Positions 53,890 through 64,000 of a stretch of 64,000 nucleotides of DNA are shown here, one piece after another; position 1 is the first letter of the stretch, and every line of letters starts with the position of its first letter. The notes below the pieces were generated by a model. It did not search any database, was not told where the DNA came from, and worked only from the letters and a program-made list of their open reading frames with translations. The position numbers were made by a program, and so were the translations under genes. The DNA is from Thiopseudomonas alkaliphila (GTDB lineage: Bacteria; Pseudomonadota; Gammaproteobacteria; Pseudomonadales; Pseudomonadaceae). The DNA lies in the NCBI RefSeq assembly GCF_001267175.1, contig NZ_CP012358.1, positions 846,501 to 910,500 on the forward strand, written 5' to 3'.

Positions 53890-54639
53890 CTAGGTTTGAT
53901 AAAATAATAAAATGGCGCTGAGCAATAAAAAACCACTAAATAATGCTTTCATCAGCCGCGCTGGCAACTGGTGGGCGATTTTCACCCCATAACTTACTCC
54001 AAGCAAACCGCCTACACAGAGTGACAAGCCAATGGGCCAGTGCACCTGCTGGTGCCACGCATAAGCGGACAAGGTGACTAACGTACTGGGCAAAGCTAAA
54101 GCTAACGACAATCCTTGAGCCACCACCTGGGATAAACCAAACCACAGGGTCAAAATTGGCGTAGCCACAACCGCCCCACCCACACCAAATAAGCCGCCCA
54201 TAAATCCCGCAAAACCACCTAAACCAGCAAACCAACCCCAAGCACGCGCGGGCTGCTCAGCGCGTGGCACAAAAATGACTTGGGTGAGATTCCACAGCAT
54301 CAGCACCAATAAAAAACCAACAAAGAAGTAGCGCATAACCTGTGCTTCTAAACCCACGGCAATCGATGCGCCTACCCACGATAAAACAAAAGAAAAACCT
54401 CCAAGCAAACTGGCGGTTTTTAAGTTAAATTTATTTTTCTGGTGATAGCGATACACACCTAGCAACACATTAGGCACGACCATCACTAAAGCTGTACCCT
54501 GCGCCAGCTGCTGATCAAAGCCGTATAAAATTCCCAATACAGGAATCGCAATTAAGCCACCGCCAATTCCAAGCAAGCCGCCCAGCACCCCTAACGCCAC
54601 GCCAAGCCCGGTGTTTATGAGCCAATCTATCGCAGTCAT
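53890..54639 (-). CDS. TSUP (TauE/SafE) family permease
   Basis: A 249-residue membrane protein with about 8 helices. Two repeats of the family motif are clear: LGVLGGLLGIGGGLIAIPVLGILYG near the N-terminus and FMGGLFGVGGAVVATPILTLWFG in the second half. TSUP proteins move sulfite, sulfonates or other small anions; the substrate is unknown here. No sulfur-oxidation genes lie alongside. Weak ribosome-binding site. Confidence 0.85.
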   Translation of the reverse strand: MTAIDWLINTGLGVALGVLGGLLGIGGGLIAIPVLGILYGFDQQLAQGTALVMVVPNVLLGVYRYHQKNKFNLKTASLLGGFSFVLSWVGASIAVGLEAQVMRYFFVGFLLVLMLWNLTQVIFVPRAEQPARAWGWFAGLGGFAGFMGGLFGVGGAVVATPILTLWFGLSQVVAQGLSLALALPSTLVTLSAYAWHQQVHWPIGLSLCVGGLLGVSYGVKIAHQLPARLMKALFSGFLLLSAILLFYQT

Positions 54640-54886
54640 TTTATTCTCAAGTGCTCTACAGTCTCTGAAGACTGCAACTCTAACATCATTAACTCCAATA
54701 GTTCTCTTTCAGACCATATCTTGGCTTTTGGCTGGCAACCAAATAAAACAACGAGCCTCCCTATAGTTATTTTGATACCTGCATCCTCTACAGCCTTATA
54801 CCTACTTTTACCTAGACGTCATACACCCTCATGCTAAACTCTACTTCTGAGCATTTTTATTATTATCTGGTTATTGATTACAAGCT

Positions 54887-57800
54887 ATGACTCTCTCGAT
54901 TGGGCTAATTGCTGGCGTTTCTTTGGCATATATTGCCGCTCTCTTTGCCATTGCATTTTATGGCGACCGCCGCCAAACCCCGCTGCCTTCCAAATTTAGA
55001 GCCTGGGTTTATAGCATGTCGCTGGCAGTGTACTGCTCTAGCTGGACTTTTTTTGGTTCGGTAGGTCAGGCCGCAGAACAAGTCTGGTCATTTCTACCGA
55101 TTTATATCGGGCCAATTTTGCTCCTGTTATTTGCCCCTTGGGTGCTAAAAAAAATGGTGATGATCAGCAAGCAAGAGAACATCACCTCGATTGCTGACTT
55201 TCTAGCCGCTCGCTACGGCAAATCCCAACGTTTAGCAGTAGTCATTACGCTGATCTGTATTGTCGGCGTCATGCCCTACCTGGCCTTACAACTTAAAGGC
55301 ATTGTGCTGGGCTTTAATTTACTCACCGGTAATGCCGGCAACTCCACCGGCGTGCTGGCCCAAGATACCGCGTTAATTGTCTCCGTGGCCTTGGCTCTAT
55401 TTGCCATCTTATTTGGCACCCGCAATGTGGATGTGACTGAACATCACCGTGGAATGATTTTAGCCATTGCCTTTGAGTCCTTAGTCAAACTACTCGCCTT
55501 TATTGCGGTTGGATTATATGTAGTATGGGGACTATTTGATGGCGTAGGTGATTTATGGGTACAAGCGGCTCAAGCCCCAGCCCTTGAGCAATACCGCAAC
55601 GAAGCCGTGAACTGGCCGGCACTACTGGTGCAAACCTGTGTGGCAATGATGGCGATCTATACCTTGCCACGGCAGTTTCATGTCACTGTGGTGGAAAATA
55701 TCCAGTCCCGTGATCTTCGCATGGCGCGCTGGTTATTTCCTGGCTACCTGATTCTTATCGCCCTGTTTGTCATTCCCATTGCGGTGGCTGGCAAGCTGTT
55801 ATTGCCTAACACCATTCCCGATGCCTACGTGATTAGCCTGCCTTTAGCCGATGCTAATCCGGGACTGGCTTTACTGGCCTTTATTGGCGGTGCATCAGCA
55901 GCTACCGGCATGGCCATTGTGGCCTCGGTCACCCTGTCTATTATGATTTCTAATCACCTGCTGCTACCGCTGTTATTGCGCCGTCGCTCCAGTGAGCGCC
56001 CATTTGAGGCTTTTAGCTATTGGATGCTCACCGCACGGCGCTTAAGCATTATTTTATTGCTGCTATTGGCCTATGTCAGCTATCGCTTACTGGGCAGCTC
56101 CACCAGTTTAGCCACTATTGGTCAGGTGGCTTTTGCTGCCCTCACACAACTAGCACCGGCTATGATTGGCGCTTTGATCTGGAAATCAGCTAACCGTCAA
56201 GGTGTGTTTGCAGGCTTAGCTACCGGTTATAGCTTATGGCTCTACACTCTGGTTTTACCTTTGCTAGCCCAAAGTATGGGCTGGTCGCTCAGCGCCTTTC
56301 CCGGTCTAACCTTTTTAGCTAATCATCCATTTTCCCTGCCGATTGATCCGCTCACCCTTGGGGTATTGCTCTCACTCTCGGGTAACTTTTTAGTCTTTGT
56401 ATTAGTCTCGCTAACCTCACGCACCCGAGTTTCTGAGCACTGGCAAGCCAATCGTTTTATTGGCCAACATGTAGGTTCGCGCAATACCTTATCGGTACAA
56501 ATTAACGACCTACTCACTCTAGCCAGTCGTTTTGTAGGCGAAGAACGGGCGCGGCAAAGTTTTGTGCGCTTTTCTTACCGTAAAGGAAAAGAGTTTAATC
56601 CCCAAGATACTGCCAGCGGTGACTGGATTGCCCACACCGAACGTTTATTAACTGGGGTACTTGGTGCCTCCTCAACCCGTGTAGTGGTTAAGGCGGCGAT
56701 TGAAGGCCGAGAAATGCATGTTGAGGATGTAGTGCGCATCGTCGGTGAAGCCTCTGAAGTCTTGCAATTTAACCGTACCTTACTGCAAGGTGCGATTGAA
56801 AACATCACCCAAGGCATCAGTGTTGTGGACCGCTCATTACGCTTAGTTGCGTGGAACAACCGCTACCTCAAACTGTTTAATTACCCTGAAGGCTTAGTTC
56901 AAGTAGGCCGGCCAATTGCTGACATTATTCGGCACAATGCCAAGGCCGGTTTGTGTGGCCCTGGGGATGTGGATGCCCACGTCACCAAGCGCTTGTACTG
57001 GATGCGCCAAGGTACCGCGCACACCTCTGAGCGGTTATTTCCCAATGGCCGAGTAATTGAGTTAATTGGTAACCCAATGCCAGGCGGCGGTTTTGTGATG
57101 AGCTTTACCGACATTACCGCTTTCCGCCAAGCCGAAAATGCTCTTAAAGAAGCCAACGAAAGCCTTGAACACCGCGTCTTAGAGCGCACCCATGAACTGT
57201 CTCAGCTGAACCTTGCATTAGAAGATGCCAAGCAATTTGCCGAGTCAGCCAATGAATCAAAATCGCGTTTTTTAGCGGCAGTTAGCCATGACCTAATGCA
57301 GCCCTTAAATGCGGCTCGTCTGTTCTCAGCGGCTTTAGCCCACCAAGAAGCGCTACCTAGCGAAGCCCAGACCCTAGTCAAGAATCTTGATAGCTCACTG
57401 CGCTCAGCCGAAGACTTGATCAGTGACCTGCTCGATATTTCACGCCTAGAAGGTGGGCGGATCAGCCATAGTATGCAAGCATTTGCGCTAAAACCTTGGC
57501 TTGAAGCCCTGGGTGAAGAATTTAAAGCCTTAGCCCAGCAACAAGGCGTAGACTTTAGACTAAAAACCCTTGATGTATCAGTGGAGAGTGACCCTCGTTT
57601 ACTGCGCCGGATTGTGCAGAACTTTCTCACCAACTCGTTTCGCTATGCCAATGGTCGCGTACTACTAGGCGTTCGGGCTAACCAAGAACGCGTCAGAATT
57701 GAAGTATGGGATCAAGGTCAAGGCATTCCTGAAGACAAACTGGAGTTCATCTTTGAAGAGTTTAAGCGCCTAGATAGCCACCAAACCCGTGAAGAAAAAG

Positions 57801-58339
57801 GGCTCGGTCTGGGGCTAGCGATTGCCGATGGCTTAGCGCGAGTACTCAACCACCCGATTGATGTACGCTCGATTCAAGGCAAAGGTAGTGTGTTTAGTAT
57901 CAGCGTGCCGCGGACCTTTGCCGCACCGCAAGCGCCAGTAGTTAAACCCACTGTAACCACCCAAAGTCAGGGGCTAAGCAATTTATCGGTACTGTGCATT
58001 GATAATGAAGAAAGTATTTTACTAGGGATGCAAAGCTTACTCACTCGCTGGGGCTGTGAAGTACGCTTGGCTAAAACCCAAGCCGACTGCCAAGCCATTT
58101 TAGCCGAAGGCTTTACGCCAGATATTGCACTAGTCGATTTTCACCTCGATCATGGCGAGACTGGGCTTAATCTGATGAGCTGGCTACGCAGCCAACTGGG
58201 CGAAGACTTTAAAGGCGTTATTATCAGCGCAGATGGTCGCGAGGAAACCTTGCACAGTGTGCAGCAACATAACCTCAGTTTCTTTACTAAGCCGGTGAAG
58301 CCTGCACCGTTACGCGCCTTACTGAACTCGATTAAATAA
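54887..58339 (+). CDS. Hybrid sensor histidine kinase with sodium/solute-symporter domain
   Basis: A 1150-residue membrane sensor. Residues about 5-505 form an SSS-type transporter module of 12-13 helices (ISKQENITSIADFLAARYGKSQRLA is the family signature). Then come a linker with a PAS domain (about 635-755: GAIENITQGISVVDRSLRLVAWNNRYL), a coiled coil, a HisKA domain with phospho-His801 in AVSHDLMQPLNAAR, an HATPase domain (WDQGQGIPEDKLEFIFEEF, GLGLGLAIADGL) and a receiver domain with Asp1084 in ALVDFHLD. It is similar in layout to P. aeruginosa PA3271 and CbrA-like sensors (from memory). No partner response regulator is adjacent. Signal unknown, plausibly a transported metabolite. Confidence 0.9.
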   Translation: MTLSIGLIAGVSLAYIAALFAIAFYGDRRQTPLPSKFRAWVYSMSLAVYCSSWTFFGSVGQAAEQVWSFLPIYIGPILLLLFAPWVLKKMVMISKQENITSIADFLAARYGKSQRLAVVITLICIVGVMPYLALQLKGIVLGFNLLTGNAGNSTGVLAQDTALIVSVALALFAILFGTRNVDVTEHHRGMILAIAFESLVKLLAFIAVGLYVVWGLFDGVGDLWVQAAQAPALEQYRNEAVNWPALLVQTCVAMMAIYTLPRQFHVTVVENIQSRDLRMARWLFPGYLILIALFVIPIAVAGKLLLPNTIPDAYVISLPLADANPGLALLAFIGGASAATGMAIVASVTLSIMISNHLLLPLLLRRRSSERPFEAFSYWMLTARRLSIILLLLLAYVSYRLLGSSTSLATIGQVAFAALTQLAPAMIGALIWKSANRQGVFAGLATGYSLWLYTLVLPLLAQSMGWSLSAFPGLTFLANHPFSLPIDPLTLGVLLSLSGNFLVFVLVSLTSRTRVSEHWQANRFIGQHVGSRNTLSVQINDLLTLASRFVGEERARQSFVRFSYRKGKEFNPQDTASGDWIAHTERLLTGVLGASSTRVVVKAAIEGREMHVEDVVRIVGEASEVLQFNRTLLQGAIENITQGISVVDRSLRLVAWNNRYLKLFNYPEGLVQVGRPIADIIRHNAKAGLCGPGDVDAHVTKRLYWMRQGTAHTSERLFPNGRVIELIGNPMPGGGFVMSFTDITAFRQAENALKEANESLEHRVLERTHELSQLNLALEDAKQFAESANESKSRFLAAVSHDLMQPLNAARLFSAALAHQEALPSEAQTLVKNLDSSLRSAEDLISDLLDISRLEGGRISHSMQAFALKPWLEALGEEFKALAQQQGVDFRLKTLDVSVESDPRLLRRIVQNFLTNSFRYANGRVLLGVRANQERVRIEVWDQGQGIPEDKLEFIFEEFKRLDSHQTREEKGLGLGLAIADGLARVLNHPIDVRSIQGKGSVFSISVPRTFAAPQAPVVKPTVTTQSQGLSNLSVLCIDNEESILLGMQSLLTRWGCEVRLAKTQADCQAILAEGFTPDIALVDFHLDHGETGLNLMSWLRSQLGEDFKGVIISADGREETLHSVQQHNLSFFTKPVKPAPLRALLNSIK

Positions 58340-58451
58340 TCGCAATAAAATAGCTTTGAAAAAACAGTGCTGGCACTAGCCAGCACTTAACTAAAGCTCC
58401 GCTTTTTTGTATACTCCCATGGGTAATAAATTTATTAACTAGGAGTAACCT

Positions 58452-58886
58452 ATGGCCGTTAAGACCATTACTGCAACCGCCAACATGACAGCCGGCATGA
58501 CTGTAGAAGTACAAGCTGGTGGACACACCATCTATATGGACCAGCCGAAAAATGCCGGCGGTGCCGACAAAGGGCCTACCCCTCCTGACTTTTTAATTGG
58601 TGCTCTGGCCGGTTGCTTAGGCACCATTGGCCGCATCGTTGCGCACCAACAAAAAATTGCCTTACGTGGTATGCAGTTTGAAATTGAAGCGGATTTTGAT
58701 ACTGATCGTTTAATGGGTAAAGCCACTGAAAACCGCGCTGGTTTTTCTGAAGTGCGCCTGAAAGTTGATATTGATGCTGATCTCAGCCCAGAACAAAAGC
58801 AAACCTTCCTTGAAGAAATTGAGCGTCGCTGCCCAATCGCCGACAACCTAATCAATGGCACCATGATTAAAGCCGTCGTCGCTTAA
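58452..58886 (+). CDS. OsmC-family peroxiredoxin-like protein
   Basis: A 144-residue OsmC/Ohr-fold protein with the two redox cysteines C55 in GALAGCLGTIGR and C127 in ERRCPIADNLING. Members reduce organic hydroperoxides with thiols; this one belongs to the general OsmC group and its exact peroxide substrate is unknown. AGGAG precedes the ATG at 7-8 bases. Monocistronic, ended by a strong terminator. Confidence 0.88.
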   Translation: MAVKTITATANMTAGMTVEVQAGGHTIYMDQPKNAGGADKGPTPPDFLIGALAGCLGTIGRIVAHQQKIALRGMQFEIEADFDTDRLMGKATENRAGFSEVRLKVDIDADLSPEQKQTFLEEIERRCPIADNLINGTMIKAVVA

Positions 58887-58905
58887 TCAATTAGTCATTA
58901 AAATA

Positions 58906-58942
58906 AAAAATGCCGGTGCTTAATATAAGCACCGGCATTTTT
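58906..58942. terminator. Bidirectional terminator between osmC-like gene and secF
   Basis: TGCCGGTGCTTA (58911-58922) and TAAGCACCGGCA (58926-58937) form a perfect 12-bp stem with a 3-base loop, flanked by an A-run and a T-run. Confidence 0.95.
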
Positions 58943-58962
58943 ACTGACTCGCGAAAAGCAAG

Positions 58963-59868
58963 TTATGGCATCTCGTCGACTTCTTCAGTAGGTGCTGGTG
59001 GGATCAAATCTTCTGGCACCAGTTTTAGCCAAATTAAGGCAATACAGGAAATAAAGATCGAAGAGTAAGTACCTGCAGTGACCCCGATAAACAACGCCAA
59101 AGCAAAGCCCCATAAGTTATCGCCAGCAAAGACCATTAAGGCCGACACCGCCAATAAAGTGGAGATCGAAGTAGCCAAGGTACGCAGCAAGGTTTGGGTA
59201 ACAGAGATGTTAATGTTTTCTACCAAGCCAGTGTTACGCAGAATCCGGAAATTCTCCCGAATTCGGTCAAACACAACAATGGTATCGTTAAGCGAGTATC
59301 CAATAATCGCTAACACCGCTGCCAACACTGTGAGATCAAATTGTAACTGGAAGAAGGAAAACACCCCCAAGGTGACAATCACGTCGTGAAATAAGCCCAC
59401 CAGTGCGCCAATGCCAAACTTCCATTGGAAGCGAAAGCCTAAGTACACCATGATCCCAGCCATCGCCAGCAACATGCCTAAACCACCTTGCTCTCGTAAC
59501 TCCTCGCCCACTGCAGGCCCTACGAACTCAACGCGCTTAATGCTCAGTTGCTCACTGTCTTGCGTGAGTACCGCCGCGACTTTTTTCCCAAGGTCTGGGT
59601 CATCGCCTGGCATCCGTACCAACACATCCGTCACCGCGCCAAAGCTTTGCACTACCGCATCAGCATAACCACCTGAATGCAGCTGATCCCGAACTTTATT
59701 CAGGTCAGCTGCCTGCTCATACTGCAACTCAATCAAGGTACCGCCAGTAAAGTCCAAACCAAAGTTCAGGCCTTTCACTGCCAAACTGGCAAGGCTGGCC
59801 AAGGTGAGTAGCACTGTCAGTGCAAACGCCACATGGCGTACACCCATAAAGTTAATAATTCGTTTCAT
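58963..59868 (-). CDS. secF: Protein translocase subunit SecF
   Basis: Works with SecD to pull exported proteins across the inner membrane using the proton gradient. 301 residues: an N-terminal helix (FALTVLLTLASLASLAVKGLNFGLDFTGGTLIELQ), a periplasmic domain, and five C-terminal helices with VEFVGPAVGEEL, GYSLNDTIVVFDRIREN and TLLRTLATSISTLLAV. It follows secD by nine bases. Confidence 0.95.
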   Translation of the reverse strand: MKRIINFMGVRHVAFALTVLLTLASLASLAVKGLNFGLDFTGGTLIELQYEQAADLNKVRDQLHSGGYADAVVQSFGAVTDVLVRMPGDDPDLGKKVAAVLTQDSEQLSIKRVEFVGPAVGEELREQGGLGMLLAMAGIMVYLGFRFQWKFGIGALVGLFHDVIVTLGVFSFFQLQFDLTVLAAVLAIIGYSLNDTIVVFDRIRENFRILRNTGLVENINISVTQTLLRTLATSISTLLAVSALMVFAGDNLWGFALALFIGVTAGTYSSIFISCIALIWLKLVPEDLIPPAPTEEVDEMP

Positions 59869-59877
59869 CTTGGCCTC

Positions 59878-61740
59878 TTAAATCCACAGTTTTTTAACCT
59901 GACGACCGCCATATACAATGTTAACCATGGCTCGTGTCACCATAATCGCCGTGAACATTGAGGTGACAATACCCAATGACATAGTCACCGCAAAGCCTTT
60001 AATTGGCCCGGTACCCATGGCAAATAGAATCGCTCCCACCAATAAAGTGGTGAGGTTGCCATCCACAATTGCTGAGTAAGCTTTATCAAAGCCTTCATGA
60101 ATAGCGCGCTGAATCGGCATGCCATTTGCTATTTCCTCGCGAATACGTGAGAAAATCAGCACGTTGGCATCCACCGCCATCCCCATGGTCAGTACGATCC
60201 CGGCAATTCCCGGCAACGTTAAAGTGGCACCGAGAATCGACATCATTGCCACTAGGTTTACCATGTTTAAGCTCAGGGCAATGGTCGCCAATAGGCCAAA
60301 CACCTTATAAATCAGCACAATAAAGATGGCGACAAATAAGAAGCCCCACAACGCTGCCTTCACCCCTAACTGAATATTTTCCGCTCCAAGGCTTGGGCCA
60401 ATGGTGCGCTCTTCAGCAAAGTACATCGGTGCCGCTAAACCACCGGCGCGCAGCAATAGCGCCAGTTCAGAGGATTCGCCTTGGCCGTTTAATCCAGTAA
60501 TACGGAACTGGCTACCTAAGGCCGACTGAATTGTGGCTAGGCTAATGATTTTCTTTTCTTCTTTAAAGCTCTGCACTTCAACTTCTTGCAGCTTACCCTC
60601 AACTTCTTGCTTAACATAAGTTGTCACTGGGCGCTGCTCAATGAAAATCACCGCCATACTGCGATTAATGCTGTTGCGGGTAGCGCGGTTCATTAAATCA
60701 CCGCCGCGCCCATCTAAGCGAATATTCACTTGTGGGCGGCCATTTTCATCATAAGAAGCCTGAGCATCAGTGACTTGGTCACCGGTAATAATTACGCTGC
60801 GCTCTAAGGCAACCGCTGGACGCCCTTCTTCACGAAACTCAAACATTTCGGTCGTGGCGCGTGGTGCATCCATTTCAGCAGCTAAACGAAACTCCAAACT
60901 GGCCGTTTTACCTAAAATTCGCTTGGCTTCCGCAGTATCTTGTACGCCCGGTAATTCCACCACAATCCGGTTGGCACCCTGACGCTGAACTAAAGGTTCA
61001 GCCACACCTAGCTCGTTAACCCGATTACGCACAGTCGTTAAGTTTTGCTTAATCGAGTACTCACGAATTTCGGTCAGTTTGGCTTGGCTTAAGTGCAATT
61101 GCAGCACTGAAATACCATTACGCTCTACCACGCTCTGCTCAAGCTCTAGGTAATCTTTACGAATTAACGCGCGAGCTTTATTCAGTGAGTCGGCATCATT
61201 AAACCCAAGCTGTACACCATTTTCTAGTGCGCCTTGGGTGCGATAGCGAATACGTTCTTTACGCAGCAAGCTTTTAACTTCACTGTCGTATACTTTTAGC
61301 CGTGCATCGATGGCTTTTTCCATATCCACTTCTAAAAGAAAGTGCACACCACCGGATAAATCAAGGCCCAGTTTCATTGGGCTGGCGCCTAATGCACGCA
61401 ACCAATCAGGCGTAGTTTGCGCTAGATTGAGCGCGACAACGTACTCATCACCTAAAGCACGACGCACGACTTCTTTTGCTGGAAGCTGATCATCTCGAGC
61501 AGTGAGCCGCAATAAACCACCACGCGCGCTAAGCTCGGTTGCCTTAACTGGAATATTGGCTGCTTGTAAGGCCGCTGCGGCGCGATCCAGATCAGCTTGC
61601 TCTAATACTAAGGCACTGCTGGAGCCAGTAATCTGAATAGAAGGATCATCCGGATAGAGGTTAGGCGCAGAGTAGATAAAACTGATAGTCAGTATGGCTA
61701 GAATCAGCACATACTTCCAAAGAGGGTATTTGTTGAGCAT
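59878..61740 (-). CDS. secD: Protein translocase subunit SecD
   Basis: Membrane-anchored periplasmic pulling subunit of the Sec accessory complex. 620 residues from MLNKYPLWKYVLILAIL: one N-terminal helix, a large periplasmic head with LGLDLSGGVHFLLEVDMEKA and NRIVVELPGVQDTAEAKRILGKTASLEFRL, then helices with MGMAVDANVLIFSRIREE and DGNLTTLLVGAILFAMGTGPIKGFAVTMSLGI. ATG 61740 is chosen from the family N-terminus; a GTG seven codons earlier is in frame. Middle gene of yajC-secD-secF. Confidence 0.95.
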   Translation of the reverse strand: MLNKYPLWKYVLILAILTISFIYSAPNLYPDDPSIQITGSSSALVLEQADLDRAAAALQAANIPVKATELSARGGLLRLTARDDQLPAKEVVRRALGDEYVVALNLAQTTPDWLRALGASPMKLGLDLSGGVHFLLEVDMEKAIDARLKVYDSEVKSLLRKERIRYRTQGALENGVQLGFNDADSLNKARALIRKDYLELEQSVVERNGISVLQLHLSQAKLTEIREYSIKQNLTTVRNRVNELGVAEPLVQRQGANRIVVELPGVQDTAEAKRILGKTASLEFRLAAEMDAPRATTEMFEFREEGRPAVALERSVIITGDQVTDAQASYDENGRPQVNIRLDGRGGDLMNRATRNSINRSMAVIFIEQRPVTTYVKQEVEGKLQEVEVQSFKEEKKIISLATIQSALGSQFRITGLNGQGESSELALLLRAGGLAAPMYFAEERTIGPSLGAENIQLGVKAALWGFLFVAIFIVLIYKVFGLLATIALSLNMVNLVAMMSILGATLTLPGIAGIVLTMGMAVDANVLIFSRIREEIANGMPIQRAIHEGFDKAYSAIVDGNLTTLLVGAILFAMGTGPIKGFAVTMSLGIVTSMFTAIMVTRAMVNIVYGGRQVKKLWI

Positions 61741-61788
61741 GGTTCCGCCCGTAAATGACACAGGGCGATAAACGCCCTGTGAATAAAC

Positions 61789-62121
61789 TTAAATAGCTTT
61801 TAAGGTGCCTTTAGGTAAGGCTGCTACCACGGCACTTTTTTGAACTTTTAGCTCAACCGTGTCAGAAACAGCCAAGACTAAAAAGTCATCGCTTACTTTC
61901 ACAACTTTTCCAACAATCCCGCCACCGGTCACTACTTCATCACCTTTTTGTAATCCTTGAACCAAGTTGCGATGCTCTTTTGCACGCTTGGCCTGTGGAC
62001 GCCAGATCATTAAGTAAAAGATCACTAAAAAACCGGCGAGCAAAATAAATTGCATATATTCACCACCGGGAGGCGCGCCAGCTGCAGTATCAGCAAAGGC
62101 CGCAGGAATAAAAAAACTCAT
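61789..62121 (-). CDS. yajC: Preprotein translocase subunit YajC
   Basis: Small membrane partner of SecDF. 110 residues with one helix (FILLAGFLVIFYLMIWRPQAKRAKEH) and the conserved cytoplasmic part LQKGDEVVTGGGIVGKVVKVSDDFLVLAV. AGGAG precedes the ATG. It lies between tgt (37 bases) and secD, the standard queA-tgt-yajC-secD-secF cluster. Confidence 0.95.
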   Translation of the reverse strand: MSFFIPAAFADTAAGAPPGGEYMQFILLAGFLVIFYLMIWRPQAKRAKEHRNLVQGLQKGDEVVTGGGIVGKVVKVSDDFLVLAVSDTVELKVQKSAVVAALPKGTLKAI

Positions 62122-62158
62122 GGTTCAGCTCCTGTAACTCTAGATTTTAATTAATGTA

Positions 62159-63289
<1,131 letters not shown>

Positions 63290-64000
63290 TTATTCCTCTG
63301 GAATACTAGGCTGCGGATGACGGGTTAAAAACATTGCGTCACCGTAACTAAAAAATCGATACTTATTCGCCACCGCCGCGTGATAGGCAGCCATGGTTTC
63401 GTGATAGCCGGCAAATGCACTGACCAACATCAACAAGGTTGATTCAGGTAAGTGAAAGTTAGTCACCAAGGCATCCACGACATTAAACGTTTTACCTGGG
63501 TAGATAAAAATATCCGTATCACCAGTAAAGGGCTGAATCTTACCAGATAACGCCGCAGTCTCTAAAGAGCGGACACTGGTAGTCCCTACTGCAATTACCC
63601 GCCCTCCACGCGCTTTACACGCCTCAACGGCTTCTACTACTTCAGGACTAACCTCAAGCCATTCACTGTGCATGTGATGCTGTTCAATGGTCTCAACTCG
63701 TACGGGCTGAAAGGTGCCCGCGCCTACGTGCAAGGTCACAAAGGCTTGCTCCACACCTTTAGCGGCTAGGGCATCTAGCATGGCTTGATCAAAGTGCAGG
63801 CCAGCGGTTGGCGCCGCCACTGCCCCTGCAGTTTGCGCATAAACGGTTTGATACCGTTCACGGTCAGCAAGCTCATCCGCTCGATCAATATAAGGCGGCA
63901 ATGGCATATGGCCGATTTGCTGCAGCACCTGCAGTACCGGCTGAACAAAGGCTAACTCAAACAAGCTATCATGACGGGCGAGCATGCTGGCCTGAAATCC
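63290..64000 (-). CDS. queA: S-adenosylmethionine:tRNA ribosyltransferase-isomerase QueA (3' part only)
   Basis: Adds the cyclopentenediol precursor to preQ1 in tRNA, using the ribosyl part of SAM. The frame is open to the end of the window, leaving about 236 of a typical 345 residues, so the N-terminus is cut off by the window edge. The visible part includes [101 protein letters not shown] and FSYGDAMFL, all strongly conserved. It is followed by tgt. Confidence 0.95.
   Translation of the reverse strand, partial: GFQASMLARHDSLFELAFVQPVLQVLQQIGHMPLPPYIDRADELADRERYQTVYAQTAGAVAAPTAGLHFDQAMLDALAAKGVEQAFVTLHVGAGTFQPVRVETIEQHHMHSEWLEVSPEVVEAVEACKARGGRVIAVGTTSVRSLETAALSGKIQPFTGDTDIFIYPGKTFNVVDALVTNFHLPESTLLMLVSAFAGYHETMAAYHAAVANKYRFFSYGDAMFLTRHPQPSIPEE

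Noticed and set aside
57202..57633. 143-codon frame opposite the histidine kinase
   Set aside because: Antisense shadow of the HisKA/HATPase region.

Overview
The window looks like chromosomal core genome of a gammaproteobacterium in the Pseudomonadaceae, with A+T richer DNA than typical Pseudomonas. The basis is protein similarity and gene order recalled from Pseudomonas aeruginosa: hemA-prfA-prmC-moeB-murI-pagL opposite TPR-lolB-ispE-tRNA-Gln-prs-L25-pth-ychF, then comEC/lpxK/ycaR/kdsB/ptp/murB, then alaS-lysC-csrA-tRNA-Ser-tRNA-Arg. A reduced-genome relative such as Thiopseudomonas is a guess from composition and gene loss, not a demonstrated assignment. I saw no insertion sequence, prophage, integron, CRISPR array, rRNA operon or origin.

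Layout. 1-4.4 kb: end of glnD, a tiny membrane protein, an ArsC/Spx-like protein, a dapD-like gene lacking part of its catalytic core, a CsdA/CsdE sulfur-transfer pair, an unknown ORF and tRNA-Val. 4.4-11.3 kb (minus strand): an outer-membrane barrel, thrC, hom, xerD, a DHA2 exporter and the lipid A deacylase pagL. 11.3-16.1 kb (minus): murI, moeB, prmC, prfA, hemA in a tight operon. 16.5-23.3 kb (plus): TPR lipoprotein, lolB, ispE, tRNA-Gln, prs, rplY, pth, ychF. 23.4-28.7 kb: acuI-sohB, an SCP2 protein, a DUF389 membrane protein with a lipid-kinase-like N-terminus, and a COG3650-type lipoprotein. 28.7-35.2 kb (minus): tadA, murB, ptp, kdsB, ycaR, lpxK, comEC. 35.4-42.4 kb: DUF2062 protein, cysK, two very small genes, a sodium-pump oxaloacetate decarboxylase operon (oadG-oadA-oadB) and mgtE. 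42.6-49 kb (minus): two tRNA-Arg, tRNA-Ser, csrA, lysC, alaS, a small acidic protein and argD/aruC. 49.3-58.9 kb: ttcA, an MFS carrier, pyrF, a DUF2897 protein, fumC, a TSUP permease, a transporter-fused hybrid histidine kinase and an OsmC protein. 59-64 kb (minus): secF, secD, yajC, tgt and the 3' part of queA.

Functional themes are the aspartate family (lysC, hom, thrC, dapD-like), envelope assembly (murI, murB, kdsB, lpxK, lolB, pagL, secDF-yajC), tRNA and translation (alaS, prfA, prmC, tadA, ttcA, tgt, queA, pth, ychF, L25) and sulfur chemistry (csdA/csdE, cysK, moeB).

No clearly new multi-gene defence or mobile system is visible. The strongest leads are: (i) a DapD homologue lacking about 23 residues of its catalytic beta-helix; (ii) a nested, mutually exclusive hairpin arrangement in front of oadGAB; (iii) a DUF389 protein fused to a lipid-kinase-like domain that has lost its GGDGT motif; and (iv) losses relative to the usual Pseudomonas gene order (dsbC between xerD and hom; exbB/exbD between comEC and lpxK). 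Comparisons with P. aeruginosa proteins are from memory, not from an alignment run here.
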